The notes: a model not told the origin generated them from the sequence alone. A stretch of DNA of 64,000 bases from Sphingomonas glacialis (GCF_006439055.1 NZ_RCZC01000001.1:434001-498000); one strand, 5' to 3'; positions 1-8,560 are shown, numbered from the stretch's first letter. Program-made: numbers and translations.

Positions 1-2790
1 TAGCAGCGCGACTGCTGCCGCGCCAAGCCCAGCATTGGTACGGTTCGCGATCTCGACACCGCCCGTGTTGCTGTGTCCAGCCAGCTTCTCCGAAGCCTTT
101 ACGCGTTCTGCGATGCGCGCGAGCGCTTCCATGTGACCGCGCATCTCTGAGTTCCCGAACAGCGCGGATTTGGCGCCCGGCGACATGGTGTTCCAGCGCG
201 TCAGAAATCGGCCGATCGAGAAGGTATCGCCGTCCGCGCCCTGCGCGCCAGCCGTCGCCAGACCCATGCGGTTGATCATCAGCGAGCGCACCGAATTCGC
301 CTCATCGGGCGACATGCGAGCCAGATGCGCTTGGAAGCGCAAGCTATCGCCCCTATTCTCAGCGAGGCGCTCGAGCGACAGATACACCTGCTCCCCGCTC
401 TTGTCAGCTAACGGGTCGTGCGTGGCGCTCGTTGCGCGGTTGGCAGCGTCGTCCATGATCGATCGCAAACCCGGTTGGGGCAGGAGGGCAGATTTTCCGC
501 GCTCCGAGATCTTGCTCCAGTTCGACGAAAGTTTCGCCGGGTCAAACTGAGGACCGCCACGCTGCGACTGCACCAGCGTTGCACGAACGGACGCGGCATC
601 GTCGGGGGAGACTGACCGCATGATCCGCGAAAATGCCGAGGCGTCGCCTGTTGAACCTGTCCGCAACAGGCCCTGCAGCGCGGCGTAAGCCTCATTCGGA
701 GTCTTGTCGCTTCGGTCGCCGGTAACGATCGACGCGGTATCGCGGATGCGCTTCATCCGACCATCGTAATAGTCGTTTGCCCGCTTCCAGCCGCGATACG
801 CCTGCGGTCCCTCGCTGCGTGCTGTCGCTTCCATGTCCTGGGTCAGGCCGGCATACAGTGTGCGCAACTGACGGGGGGCGATCTTGTCCGACAGTCGCGG
901 CTCGTCAAGCATGTCGCCAACGCGCGTCCGGAATTCCTGCAGATCCTGCCAAGATAGGTTGCCGCCCTGCTGCACGTCGCGCGTGATCGGATTGCCGGAT
1001 GCATCGAGCAGGCCGGTCGCCTGCGTTTCGGTTTCGGGCGTGAGGGCATGGAGATATGATTGCAGGCGCGGGCTTTGGAAGAGCGCCGACAAGCGAGAGT
1101 TGCTCTCCATGTCGCTCGTCAGGTCGCCGAGCACCTGGCGCGTGTTCGTGACGCTGGCTGGGCGGGTCGCAGGGATTGGCACCGCCGAATAAAGCTCGTT
1201 CGCGCGGGTGGCGGTATCCTGTATCCACCTGCTCACGCCACGCTGCACAACCTGGCCAGCGCCTGTCTCGTCGGAGGGAGTGCCTGCCGCGTCCAGAACA
1301 GCGCCGCTGGTCGCATCGGCACGGTAAGCCTCCCGACTCGCCAGGGCTGCGCTCTGGCTCTTGATCGTATTGCCCACGTCGACCGGCGTGTCTGAGGGGC
1401 CAGCGATCTCGCTCACGCGATCCTTGAAGCTGGTGTAGAGGCGGTTCGCAGCGCGCTTGATGACGCTCGCACCGTAGGGCGTCTGCGCGGCAGCTTGCGT
1501 CGAGCGCTGCACAGTCGGTCCGCCGATGTCTTGGGGCATGATCGCGATCTTCTGATCCCGGGCGAGCCCCGCGATCTCCGATGCTTCACCGTCAGCGGCC
1601 GGAGCAGCGCGCGCCGCGAGCCGAGTGGCATCGACCGCCGGACCGCGCAACTTCGCGATCTGACCGACCGTTGCTCCGGTTGCGCCGCCGATGAGCGCAC
1701 CTGTCACGCCACCTGTCAGCGCTTCGGAAGGCGAATTTGCGTCGAGCGCCCCCTTGGCTCCGCCATAAGCGGCATTCGTTGCCGACAATCGGTTGCGGAC
1801 CGCGGAAGCAGCGATGCCCCGCGCTTCGGCGATCGTCGAACCAGCACGCAGTGCATCGCGGCCGGCGGTGTATCCGACACCCTCAAGACCAGTGGGAATA
1901 GCGAGAGAGCCGACAAGGGAGCCCGCGAGCGACGCATATGGGTGATCTGCCGCGTCGCCCTCGCGCGCGCCGTCGCCAAGGTCGCTTTGGAAATTATACT
2001 CGTCCCAGAAGCCGCGCTCGTTGGGGGTCGCGCCGTTGTTGCCGAGCTGGGTATCAAGCGCGCGCGCTGCCGCAGTCAGGTGGCCGACGCCGGGCACAAC
2101 GCTGATGTAGCCGCGCGCCGCCGCCATGCCACCGCCTTGCTTTAGGTCGGAGGGTAGTTCCGTGGTGTGCGGGTCGGGCCGCGCGTAGCTGACGCCGGTG
2201 TCGAATTTGCGCTGGTCGCGAATCGCCTTGTCGCGCTGCGCGACATAGCCTTCGAGGCTTTCTTTCGGCTTGAACCCCTTGCTCGCGAGGAAGCGCGTAA
2301 TCGTCGAAGCGCCCGCCGTCGCGTAAAGGTGATGGAGGGTCGCCTCATCTTCGGGCGACATGTGCGATGCGGGAGCGCTGGGCGTGTTGAAGCCGAGGTC
2401 GCCGACCTGCTGAGGCGCGCCCTCGCGCGGGGCTGGCGAACCTGTGTGATCCGCGTAATCATCCCAAGGGCCGTCCGCATGCGTGGGGACTATGCCGCTG
2501 CCATCGGGCGGCGGGGGAAGGTTACCGCTGCCGCCGGCAGGAAAAATCCCGCTGCCATCGGGCGGGGGCGGGATGTGCCCGCTGTCGTATTGATCGGTCG
2601 GTGCGTCCTTGAACTGAGCGTAAGGGTCCGCCGCGGTTGGGTGATGTCCCGCGCCGCCGTGCATGCGGGGATCACCGCCGATGAAGCCGGGGTCCGGCGC
2701 ATCCTGAAAGTGGGCATAAGGGTCGGCACTGTTGGCCAGCGTGCTGGTGTCCGCGTAATCGTCCCATGGGCCTGCATCGCGATCGCTCAT
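1..2790 (-). CDS. Very large mobile-element protein, C-terminus outside window (partial)
   Basis: Reading the minus strand from the ATG at 2790, the frame stays open for 930 codons and runs off the left edge of the window. The N-terminal ~120 residues carry short repeats: PWDDYAD occurs twice, DPYAHFQDAP and DPYAQFKDAP once each, and PPPPDGSGI twice. Glycine/alanine-rich stretches follow near residues 310-420, then a long helical polar region. Short W/F-containing N-terminal repeats of this kind are seen in large phage virion or DNA-ejection proteins, so that role is possible but is an inference from style only. No catalytic motif was recognised. The start overlaps the stop of the upstream ribbon-helix-helix gene by 4 nt (ATGA), so the two are probably translationally coupled. 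Confidence 0.75.
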   Translation of the reverse strand, partial: MSDRDAGPWDDYADTSTLANSADPYAHFQDAPDPGFIGGDPRMHGGAGHHPTAADPYAQFKDAPTDQYDSGHIPPPPDGSGIFPAGGSGNLPPPPDGSGIVPTHADGPWDDYADHTGSPAPREGAPQQVGDLGFNTPSAPASHMSPEDEATLHHLYATAGASTITRFLASKGFKPKESLEGYVAQRDKAIRDQRKFDTGVSYARPDPHTTELPSDLKQGGGMAAARGYISVVPGVGHLTAAARALDTQLGNNGATPNERGFWDEYNFQSDLGDGAREGDAADHPYASLAGSLVGSLAIPTGLEGVGYTAGRDALRAGSTIAEARGIAASAVRNRLSATNAAYGGAKGALDANSPSEALTGGVTGALIGGATGATVGQIAKLRGPAVDATRLAARAAPAADGEASEIAGLARDQKIAIMPQDIGGPTVQRSTQAAAQTPYGASVIKRAANRLYTSFKDRVSEIAGPSDTPVDVGNTIKSQSAALASREAYRADATSGAVLDAAGTPSDETGAGQVVQRGVSRWIQDTATRANELYSAVPIPATRPASVTNTRQVLGDLTSDMESNSRLSALFQSPRLQSYLHALTPETETQATGLLDASGNPITRDVQQGGNLSWQDLQEFRTRVGDMLDEPRLSDKIAPRQLRTLYAGLTQDMEATARSEGPQAYRGWKRANDYYDGRMKRIRDTASIVTGDRSDKTPNEAYAALQGLLRTGSTGDASAFSRIMRSVSPDDAASVRATLVQSQRGGPQFDPAKLSSNWSKISERGKSALLPQPGLRSIMDDAANRATSATHDPLADKSGEQVYLSLERLAENRGDSLRFQAHLARMSPDEANSVRSLMINRMGLATAGAQGADGDTFSIGRFLTRWNTMSPGAKSALFGNSEMRGHMEALARIAERVKASEKLAGHSNTGGVEIANRTNAGLGAAAVALL

Positions 2791-2957
2791 CGTACCGAAA
2801 CCCGCGAACCGCAGTGGTCCCGAAGCTCGCGGCGAATGGCGGCGCGGATAAATTCCGACAGCGTCATGCCGTCTTTATGCGCCTTGTCCGTTGCTGAAGC
2901 GATCAGAGCGTTGTTGACCCGAAAGCGGGCGGTGGTGTCGTGAATTTCGACGCGCAT
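2787..2957 (-). CDS. Small ribbon-helix-helix (CopG/Arc-like) protein
   Basis: This 56-residue protein has the layout of an RHH DNA-binding protein: an N-terminal strand (VEIHDTTARFRV) and two helices around MTLSEFIRAAIRREL. A strong GGAGG lies 5 nt before the ATG. Its stop overlaps the ATG of the large downstream gene. The family often autoregulates by binding short tandem repeats. The upstream, divergently transcribed region contains TTGGGCAGT twice, 10 bp apart (3014-3032), a plausible but untested operator. It could be an accessory regulator of the element or half of a toxin-antitoxin pair, but no adjacent toxin is visible. Confidence 0.75.
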   Translation of the reverse strand: MRVEIHDTTARFRVNNALIASATDKAHKDGMTLSEFIRAAIRRELRDHCGSRVSVR

Positions 2958-3013
2958 ATTGCCTCCACATGGTCCGTGGCCACAGTATTACCGCGCGATG
3001 AGCGTTAACGCGC

Positions 3014-3032
3014 TTGGGCAGTATTGGGCAGT
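3014..3032 (+). repeat. Tandem direct repeat TTGGGCAGT x2
   Basis: TTGGGCAGT occurs at 3014-3022 and 3024-3032, one helical turn apart, in the divergent promoter region between the RHH gene and the plus-strand gene at 3053. A closely related pair, TTGGGTAAT x2, lies upstream of the integrase at 10770-10789. Binding by the RHH protein or the integrase is inference. Confidence 0.5.
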
Positions 3033-3052
3033 TGATGCCGCGGGGAACGAAA

Positions 3053-3622
3053 ATGGAAAAGATCGCCGACACCGACCCTGAGAGACTGCCGTTTTATCAT
3101 TCCACTCGAGGTAGTGGCTTCGATGAAGCTCACCGGGACGCGATCGGCGCGATGACGGCTGATCGAGGGTGGATCGTAAACGCTTTTGCTCAGGTTGAGT
3201 ATCTATTGGCCGACACTGTCGTGCGCTGCGGAAGCCTTCCCGAATACGCCGACGCCAACACGACTCTGCCGTATCGGCTCGACCAGCGGGTTACTCGGTT
3301 CGCGGATTTGATCGCGCTTGACGGCCCCTTGGCGGACCAACGTGGCGCTTTCGAGCACGTGGTGGTCAATTTCCGAGCAGCAGAAGAACGCCGCCAATTT
3401 CTCGTCCATGGTTTCGCGTCGTTTCATTTCGCGCCAGGCGGCGACATGGCAATGCGTTTCGATCGGTTCATGCCGGCCCGCGATGATCCAGATCGGCGGC
3501 GCTCGATGTGGTTTCGCCCGGCCACGCTTGCGGCCATACGGGAGGAAGCATCCTCCCAAACGGAGGACGCAATTCGCGAATTTATCGCCTTGCATGAGCG
3601 GTTCGGTTGGGTCGGGGACTGA
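3053..3622 (+). CDS. Hypothetical cargo protein of the mobile element
   Basis: This is the only plus-strand gene in the element (189 aa). The ATG at 3053 is chosen because GGGGA precedes it by about 7 nt; upstream TTG and ATG codons (3014, 3035) lack a comparable site. No known domain was recognised. The protein is soluble, without a signal peptide or membrane segment, and rich in Phe, Arg and Asp. A mid-region motif reads RFADLIALDG and the C-terminus is helical. Opposite orientation and its own promoter region, inside a block of minus-strand genes, are typical of phage morons or defence/cargo genes. That role is inferred from position only. Confidence 0.6.
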   Translation: MEKIADTDPERLPFYHSTRGSGFDEAHRDAIGAMTADRGWIVNAFAQVEYLLADTVVRCGSLPEYADANTTLPYRLDQRVTRFADLIALDGPLADQRGAFEHVVVNFRAAEERRQFLVHGFASFHFAPGGDMAMRFDRFMPARDDPDRRRSMWFRPATLAAIREEASSQTEDAIREFIALHERFGWVGD

Positions 3623-3639
3623 CGGCACCCGGAGACCGA

Positions 3640-3891
3640 TCACTTGCCATAGTCTCGCAGCATCGATCGAAGCTTGCGCATCTCAGCTGTCCGCAATCCG
3701 TGCTTGAGCGCGTTCTGATTTCCCCGCGGCGCGCCGCTCCCCTTTGCCCCGCCGTGCATGCGGCACCGGTTCCGCCCCCGAACCCGCGGGGAGCGGCACG
3801 CTGTTCCCGACCGCGTCTGCGCCAGGCAACGCGGCGCGTTCGCCAGCACGGCGGGCTCGGGCTGCATGGGGTTGATGGTCTGATCCTGCAT
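3640..3891 (-). CDS. HGG/GNxNALKHG-motif small phage protein
   Basis: This 83-residue protein carries Cys residues in CLAQTRSGTACRS and CRMHGG, followed by GAPRGNQNALKHG. From memory, this signature is widespread in small proteins of alphaproteobacterial prophages and integrative elements; its function is unknown. The CX8C...CX3H arrangement could bind a metal. The gene starts inside the preceding 243-aa gene and overlaps it by about 209 nt in a different frame (3683-3891). Both frames look conserved in homologous loci as I recall them, so this is probably a true overlapping gene pair rather than a shadow. Confidence 0.7.
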   Translation of the reverse strand: MQDQTINPMQPEPAVLANAPRCLAQTRSGTACRSPRVRGRNRCRMHGGAKGSGAPRGNQNALKHGLRTAEMRKLRSMLRDYGK

Positions 3892-4414
3892 TCTCGATAC
3901 CCCTTCCGTGGTGGTGGAATTCTTCGGCGACGACAGCTTGGCCGCCCTCGTAAACGTGGACGTGCCGTACGACCTGTTCGCGCGGCTGGTGCAAACGGGC
4001 CAACGCCTCGAGGGTGGTGCGGCTCTGCGTTTGTGCCTTCAGCGCGAGCGTCATGTATCGGCTGAATGCTTCGGGGTATTCGCCAGCATTTTGCCAAGCG
4101 CGGCGCATCATTTCGGTGACGGTGGCATCGAGCATCACCGATTGAGCAAGAAGGTAATCGCTAACGGACCCGAGGTCCCCGGTTTTGACCTGGTTGGCTA
4201 TGTCGGAGAGCGCGCCGCTCGCATCAAGCGTAGATACCGCCTCTCCATCAAATTTGACAGTAGCCGCCGCCATCGCGTTCGCCACCGTCGCGTGGCGCAT
4301 CATCGGATTGAGACGAAGTCTGGCTATGGTCAGACTCTGGCTTTCGCCAGCTGTCTCCTCGATCTCCACCGTTTCCGACCGGCGGGCGCGGTTTGTGCTC
4401 GAAGGCTTACCCAT
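3683..4414 (-). CDS. Hypothetical phage/element protein (VHVYEGGQAVVAEEF family)
   Basis: This is a 243-residue protein. The N-terminal two thirds are predicted helical and polar (residues ~15-150). The motif HVHVYEGGQAVVAEEF lies at ~160-175, and a low-complexity Arg/Ala-rich tail overlaps the 83-aa gene. Proteins with a similar HVHVxEGGQAV motif next to HGG-motif proteins recur in rhizobial and sphingomonad elements, to my recollection; no function is established. The ATG at 4414 overlaps the upstream gene's stop by 8 nt (ATGGGTAA). The tail composition is shaped by the overlapping frame. Confidence 0.65.
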   Translation of the reverse strand: MGKPSSTNRARRSETVEIEETAGESQSLTIARLRLNPMMRHATVANAMAAATVKFDGEAVSTLDASGALSDIANQVKTGDLGSVSDYLLAQSVMLDATVTEMMRRAWQNAGEYPEAFSRYMTLALKAQTQSRTTLEALARLHQPREQVVRHVHVYEGGQAVVAEEFHHHGRGIENAGSDHQPHAARARRAGERAALPGADAVGNSVPLPAGSGAEPVPHARRGKGERRAAGKSERAQARIADS

Positions 4415-4712
4415 TGTTGCTGTCCTTTATCTTGAGCCGTTTGATTCGGGTGTGGATGGCGTTAGTGCTGCGGCCGATGAGCGAGCCAATTTCCGCAGCA
4501 GTGAGTCCGCCCCGCGTGAGGCGTGATAGCTGGTCGTCTTGGGCCGGCGTCCAGCGGCGGAGGGGCGTTCGCTGCCTACCCTTCGCCACGAGCACCGCCA
4601 CCAACCCACTTTCCCATTCGGTTAGGTCGCGTTCGCGGTTCAGCGCGTTGGCGAACGCGAGGGCGATCGCGAGAACATTCGCCGGGCCCTCGGCGGTATT
4701 ACAATTCGACAT
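4407..4712 (-). CDS. Small helix-turn-helix protein (SANT/GcrA-like C-terminus)
   Basis: The C-terminal half, from RRWTPAQDDQLSRL through LTAAEIGSLIGRS to IHTRIKRLKI, has the W-x(n)-helix-turn-helix pattern of Myb/SANT or GcrA-like DNA-binding domains. The ATG at 4712 is chosen because GGGGGG lies 5 nt upstream; an ATG one codon earlier is too close to it. With that start the protein has 101 residues. It overlaps the 3' end of the helicase gene upstream and the start of the next gene downstream. It could regulate the element or act as a packaging or replication accessory; the role is not determined. Confidence 0.65.
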   Translation of the reverse strand: MSNCNTAEGPANVLAIALAFANALNRERDLTEWESGLVAVLVAKGRQRTPLRRWTPAQDDQLSRLTRGGLTAAEIGSLIGRSTNAIHTRIKRLKIKDSNNG

Positions 4713-6237
4713 CATCGCCCCCCTCGCCCGGCGCAAGGATCATACCGCGCGTCGATTTAGCCGACCCGCGCTCGGGGAATACGACCGGCGACTTCACCAG
4801 CGCGGGATTGCCTGCATGGAAGACGGTCGGTGTGCGGGGGGCCGCTTCGGCTTCCCCACCTGCGTTTTCCCCACCTTCGCATTCTACCCGTGGACCACCT
4901 TTCCCCACCCCTGCCCCTATAGGGGGGCAGGTGGGGTGAGGACGATTTGGTCCCCCACCTTCCACACCTGTCCTCACCTCACCTGACGAGGTGGGGGGAA
5001 CGTCCTGAAGCGCCCAAGTTCCGACCTCGACGAAGGTCCGGTCGTTGCTCTTGTCGTCCTTGCCATCGACCTTCACGAGCGCGCCGGTAGCGAACCAGGT
5101 GCCGAGCATCTTGTTGATGCGGGCCCGATCAGCCTTCACGCTGCTGTCAGCGCTGAGCCCGAACACGTCGGCGACGACCTTGCCGACCCACGCCTTAGCC
5201 TGAGCGTCGGCACGGTAACGCTGTGCATTGGCAACACGGTCGATTGCATGCTGCACGGTAAGCAGGTGGTCGGCAGTGACCCCCTCGAACGCGTCTGGCG
5301 GCGACCACGGGATGACGACGCCCATGTTGTCGCCGTCGTCGTTCATACCGTTGCCGAGGCTCACCGAAGCCATCGTGTACCAGTCGGACTTGTCGCTGGG
5401 CGGGGCGCGGTTGTTCTTGTCGTCGTACACTCGGAAGAACCGGCGGCGGCGTTCCTCCTCGATCCCCCACATCCTCGCCTCTTCCTCACCCATGCGATTG
5501 AGGACCAGCACCGACCGGCAGGCGTTGATGAGGGCGACGGCGCCGCGGCCGGACAAAGCGGTAACCTCTGCTGCGCCGGCCTTGCTCACGTGGTGCGCCA
5601 GCCCAATCCCGCACTTGGCGTTCTTGGCGACCATCGCCCATTCCTTAGCGATCGAGTCGATCTCCATGTTGTCGTTCTCGTTGGCCGAGTGGGACGACAC
5701 GAAGGGATCGGCGTGGAGATAGTCGACGCCGCGGTCCAGCAGCTCGTCCGTCAGGCCCGCGACGAGGGGGCGGTTGATGACGATCCCTTCCGCTGCGGTC
5801 GATGCCGCCAACTTGAGGATCGCCCCTTCAAGCGCGCTATCCACGAAGAGGTGATCGCGGATATGCTCGGGACCGATCGACCAATGCTTGCACGCCGCCT
5901 GGATGATGCGGGCCAGCTCCTCGGCATCGTCCTCGAGGTTCCAGAGCCAGACCCGCTTCGGGCCTCCGGGAACCTCCTGACCGAGCAGGTTGCGGCCCGT
6001 AGCCATCGCAAGCGCCTCACCGACACTCAGGATGGTCTTACCTGCCGCGCCTGGTGCGAGGATCGCCCGAACGTGCCCACGCTGGATAGACCGGCCATAG
6101 ACCCACTCACGGGGCTTGATGGTGGTCGGGTCGCGCCAGATGTAAGGCGTGGCGACGACCTTGACGGGTTCGGGGCCGTTCGCAGGCCGGTAGGGTTCAG
6201 CCTGCTCATACCGGTCACGGAGGGGGATCGCCGTCAT
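4699..6237 (-). CDS. RepA-like AAA ATPase / replicative helicase
   Basis: This 512-residue ATPase has Walker A APGAAGKT at 61-68 and a hydrophobic Walker-B-like strand GVDYLHADPF near 170. A sensor-like region (GIGLAHHVSKAG) follows at ~210, resembling the AAA_25/RepA hexameric helicase family found in plasmids and satellite-phage replication modules. The C-terminal 100 residues are Gly/Pro-rich and probably disordered. The gene follows the primase with a 4-nt ATGA overlap, forming a primase-helicase replication module. It presumably unwinds DNA at the element's replication origin, which is not recognised in the window. Confidence 0.85.
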   Translation of the reverse strand: MTAIPLRDRYEQAEPYRPANGPEPVKVVATPYIWRDPTTIKPREWVYGRSIQRGHVRAILAPGAAGKTILSVGEALAMATGRNLLGQEVPGGPKRVWLWNLEDDAEELARIIQAACKHWSIGPEHIRDHLFVDSALEGAILKLAASTAAEGIVINRPLVAGLTDELLDRGVDYLHADPFVSSHSANENDNMEIDSIAKEWAMVAKNAKCGIGLAHHVSKAGAAEVTALSGRGAVALINACRSVLVLNRMGEEEARMWGIEEERRRRFFRVYDDKNNRAPPSDKSDWYTMASVSLGNGMNDDGDNMGVVIPWSPPDAFEGVTADHLLTVQHAIDRVANAQRYRADAQAKAWVGKVVADVFGLSADSSVKADRARINKMLGTWFATGALVKVDGKDDKSNDRTFVEVGTWALQDVPPTSSGEVRTGVEGGGPNRPHPTCPPIGAGVGKGGPRVECEGGENAGGEAEAAPRTPTVFHAGNPALVKSPVVFPERGSAKSTRGMILAPGEGGDDVEL

Positions 6238-7211
6238 GGCCGGCTCTCCCGTGCTATCGTGGCCATCAGCTCGGCATTGAAATCCTTGAAGGGCGGCTTG
6301 GGCGGCATAATGCGGACGGCCAATCCCTGAGCTGTGAAAGCCGCTGCGGCCTTATCTGCTGCCACTTTCCCGCCCGCGTCACCATCGGCACCAATGACGA
6401 CTGCACGCACTACGTCCGGGAATGCCATCTGCGGCAGCATCGAAGTGCCGGCCGCGACCCAAACCGACCGTCCGAGCCCTTGCGCAAGGGTGAGCCCATC
6501 TTCCAGCCCTTCGCATACAATCATGCTGGCGGCGGGTGGGCCGATCTGGATCGAGCCGCCGATGACGTGGCCGAGGCTGAACTTCACCTTCCCCTTGGGA
6601 TCGGTCGTTGTTGCTTTGCGACCGACTTCGGTGAGGTAGGTGCGTTGCAGCCCTACTAATTCGCCGGCGGCATCGGTGACGATCGCGACCAGGGTGGGCA
6701 GCAATCCTGGTCCATTCGCTTCAAGCACGCCGTTGCCCTCGATCTTCGGCGGGGGCAGTTGCGCGAAGCGGAGCGTGTGCGGCAGGTCGATCGTGATCCC
6801 GCGCCACCGAAGATAGGCCGCGGCCGGTGTCCCCTCGATCGGGACCGAGCCCCTCACGATCCGTTGCGCGACGGGCCGCAGGTCGGACTTGGGCTTGGCC
6901 GGCGCACGCTGCTGTTCGAGTTCGCGCAAGGCGCCACCGTCCAGCATCTCGATCGCCGGGATCAGCTTCACGCCATATGCGCGCTGCACGAAATCGAGGA
7001 CATCGCCCTCGGCCCCGCAGCCGAAGCACTGGAAGCGGCGATCGTCCGCGTAGACGGTGAAGCTCGGGGATTTGTCGGGGTGGAAGGGGCAGCACCCCTT
7101 CAGCTCGCGACCGGCCCGCTGCAGCTTCACGCCCGCTTTCGCGGCAACGCCCGAGATCGGGAACCGGTCGCGGATGTCCGCACACAGGCGGGGAAGATCG
7201 AGGCTTGCCAT
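6234..7211 (-). CDS. DNA primase, CHC2 zinc finger plus Toprim
   Basis: This 325-residue protein has an N-terminal CHC2-type zinc finger at 41-65 (CPFH ... CFGC). A Toprim domain follows, with the acidic motif VCEGLEDGLTL near 235-245 and the metal-binding VVIGADGDAGG near 280-290. This is the compact architecture of phage and satellite primases; no DnaB-binding domain is evident. The start is the ATG at 7211, preceded by GGAGG at 8 nt; the longer open frame upstream lacks this. The stop overlaps the helicase start. It would synthesise RNA primers for autonomous replication of the element. Confidence 0.87.
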   Translation of the reverse strand: MASLDLPRLCADIRDRFPISGVAAKAGVKLQRAGRELKGCCPFHPDKSPSFTVYADDRRFQCFGCGAEGDVLDFVQRAYGVKLIPAIEMLDGGALRELEQQRAPAKPKSDLRPVAQRIVRGSVPIEGTPAAAYLRWRGITIDLPHTLRFAQLPPPKIEGNGVLEANGPGLLPTLVAIVTDAAGELVGLQRTYLTEVGRKATTTDPKGKVKFSLGHVIGGSIQIGPPAASMIVCEGLEDGLTLAQGLGRSVWVAAGTSMLPQMAFPDVVRAVVIGADGDAGGKVAADKAAAAFTAQGLAVRIMPPKPPFKDFNAELMATIARESRP

Positions 7212-7432
7212 CAGATTGCCTCCGCTATCGGAATGGAATGTACGGCGGCAAGGTAGGCTGCACGGCGCCGCGCGGGGCGAAGGTAAAGCCAGACCCGACC
7301 GACGCCGCCGCTGAGAAAGGGGTCCTGCACACCGACCGCGAAGCCAGGCCGATCGCGAAGCCGGATCACCACGACGCATGCACTAACGCACGGCCAGCCG
7401 CGGTCGCGGAGAAAAACGAGCTGCGTGCTCAT
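7211..7432 (-). CDS. Small hypothetical protein of the element
   Basis: This 73-residue frame starts at an ATG overlapping the upstream stop (ATGA) and ends with TGATG shared with the primase start. The tight coupling on both sides is the main evidence. The sequence contains a hydrophobic stretch around CVSACVVVIRL and an Arg-rich C-terminal half. No family was recognised. Confidence 0.5.
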   Translation of the reverse strand: MSTQLVFLRDRGWPCVSACVVVIRLRDRPGFAVGVQDPFLSGGVGRVWLYLRPARRRAAYLAAVHSIPIAEAI

Positions 7433-7887
7433 GCTGTCCCTCCCGTGACGGTCGAAAGCAGGATCGGTCTGCCGGGCGCAAGTTTCTGGATCAGCGCGAC
7501 CCACTGAAACTCGTGCGCGAGGCGCGTCTCGATTATCGCAGCGTTCTTACCGCCGACCGCGATAGCAGTGCCGGCCGCGTAGATTTCTGGCGTCGGCACG
7601 CTCGATACGACCGTGAAGGCGCTGCACGCTCGGATCATCTTACGAACTGACGGCATGTGGAAGCCCTCGGGACCGACGGAGCATTCGAGGTCATCGCCGA
7701 TCAGCACTATCGCGGGACGCGCGTTCTTCTTCGGGATGAAGAACGCACCGGCGTCCTGCCCGACGAATAGCATGCCGACACGGTGATCGCGCACCGCCAG
7801 AAGAACTGGGCGAAGATGCGGGGCGGCCGCATCTAAGGCAGCGTCGAGCCGCGCGGTGGTCGCGCTGGCGTGGAAGACGCCGCTCAT
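7429..7887 (-). CDS. Hypothetical protein of the element
   Basis: A 152-residue soluble protein from the ATG at 7887, which has GGAGG 6 nt upstream and overlaps the previous stop by 4 nt. Recognisable segments are DAGAFFIPKKNARPAIVLIGDD and a helix-rich C-terminus. No family was recognised. The position before the replication genes suggests an accessory role in replication or recombination; that is inference. Confidence 0.6.
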   Translation of the reverse strand: MSGVFHASATTARLDAALDAAAPHLRPVLLAVRDHRVGMLFVGQDAGAFFIPKKNARPAIVLIGDDLECSVGPEGFHMPSVRKMIRACSAFTVVSSVPTPEIYAAGTAIAVGGKNAAIIETRLAHEFQWVALIQKLAPGRPILLSTVTGGTA

Positions 7888-8189
7888 GATGCACCTCCAG
7901 TCGCGACCCACACAATGGCATTCTTGCCCGTGACGTTCTGGCGCCGCCCCCCGCTGTCGCGGATCAGGCCGCGTTGACGAAGTTCTGTTGTCCTGGGTTG
8001 GAGCGCGTCGCGGTGGATGCGAACTATATCGGCCAGTTCATGCGTTGTAAGCCCGCGTGCGCCGGCCGCACGAATTGCCCGAAGTGCGATGCGTTGAAGA
8101 TGGCTGGTCGCAATGTCGATCGATCGAGCTGCGGAGATAGACGTGTCTACGCCACGATGACCGGGCGTATGCGGATAGACGTCACTCAT
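7884..8189 (-). CDS. Winged-helix DNA-binding protein
   Basis: This 101-residue protein contains a winged-helix-like core: ALRAIRAAGARGLTTHELADIVRIHRDALQPRTTELRQRGLI (roughly 37-78) reads as helix, HTH with recognition helix, then a Gly-containing wing (DSGGRRQN). Phage MarR-like and replication-initiation HTH proteins have this pattern. Its start overlaps the upstream stop by 8 nt and its stop overlaps the next start by 4 nt. It probably binds DNA within the element, as a replication or transcription factor; the exact role is unknown. Confidence 0.65.
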   Translation of the reverse strand: MSDVYPHTPGHRGVDTSISAARSIDIATSHLQRIALRAIRAAGARGLTTHELADIVRIHRDALQPRTTELRQRGLIRDSGGRRQNVTGKNAIVWVATGGAS

Positions 8190-8382
8190 GAACGCCTCCC
8201 GCGACAGGAGGGAGGTTGTGCCGCTTGAGCAAGATCGCGAGCCAATCTGACTGCTTTACGCTCAGCGGGTTCGCGTCGAATGCTATGCCGCCGAGGAACT
8301 GCCCCTCGTTGCGTTTCAACGCTGCGCCGCATGTGAGGATCGCCATTGCGGCGCCCTGATGGGATGGAAATGGGTTAGCCAC
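8182..8382 (-). CDS. Small hypothetical phage protein
   Basis: The start is the GTG at 8382, preceded by GGGGAGG 5 nt upstream; a longer frame reaches 8439 without such a site. The 66-residue product contains the segment RNEGQFLGGIAFDANPLSVKQ followed by WLAILLKRH. This resembles small prophage proteins of unknown function whose motif links a helix (xxFLxGLxxxxxLSxKQxxWL) to a short tail. It is the first gene of the coupled run leading to the primase. Confidence 0.6.
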   Translation of the reverse strand: MANPFPSHQGAAMAILTCGAALKRNEGQFLGGIAFDANPLSVKQSDWLAILLKRHNLPPVAGGVHE

Positions 8383-8560
8383 GCGAGCCTCCCCAAGCCA
8401 ATTCTGCAACGATCGCCGCGCGCCATAAAGGAAGCGCAAATCGAGTTCGCAGGGTTTGAAGTTGAAGGGATTGGCTGCTATATCCGTCGTTGTCGCCTGC
8501 CAGCAGACATTCGACGGCCTCGCCCCTACGGGCGGGGTCGTTTCGGTTTTGCACCATGGT

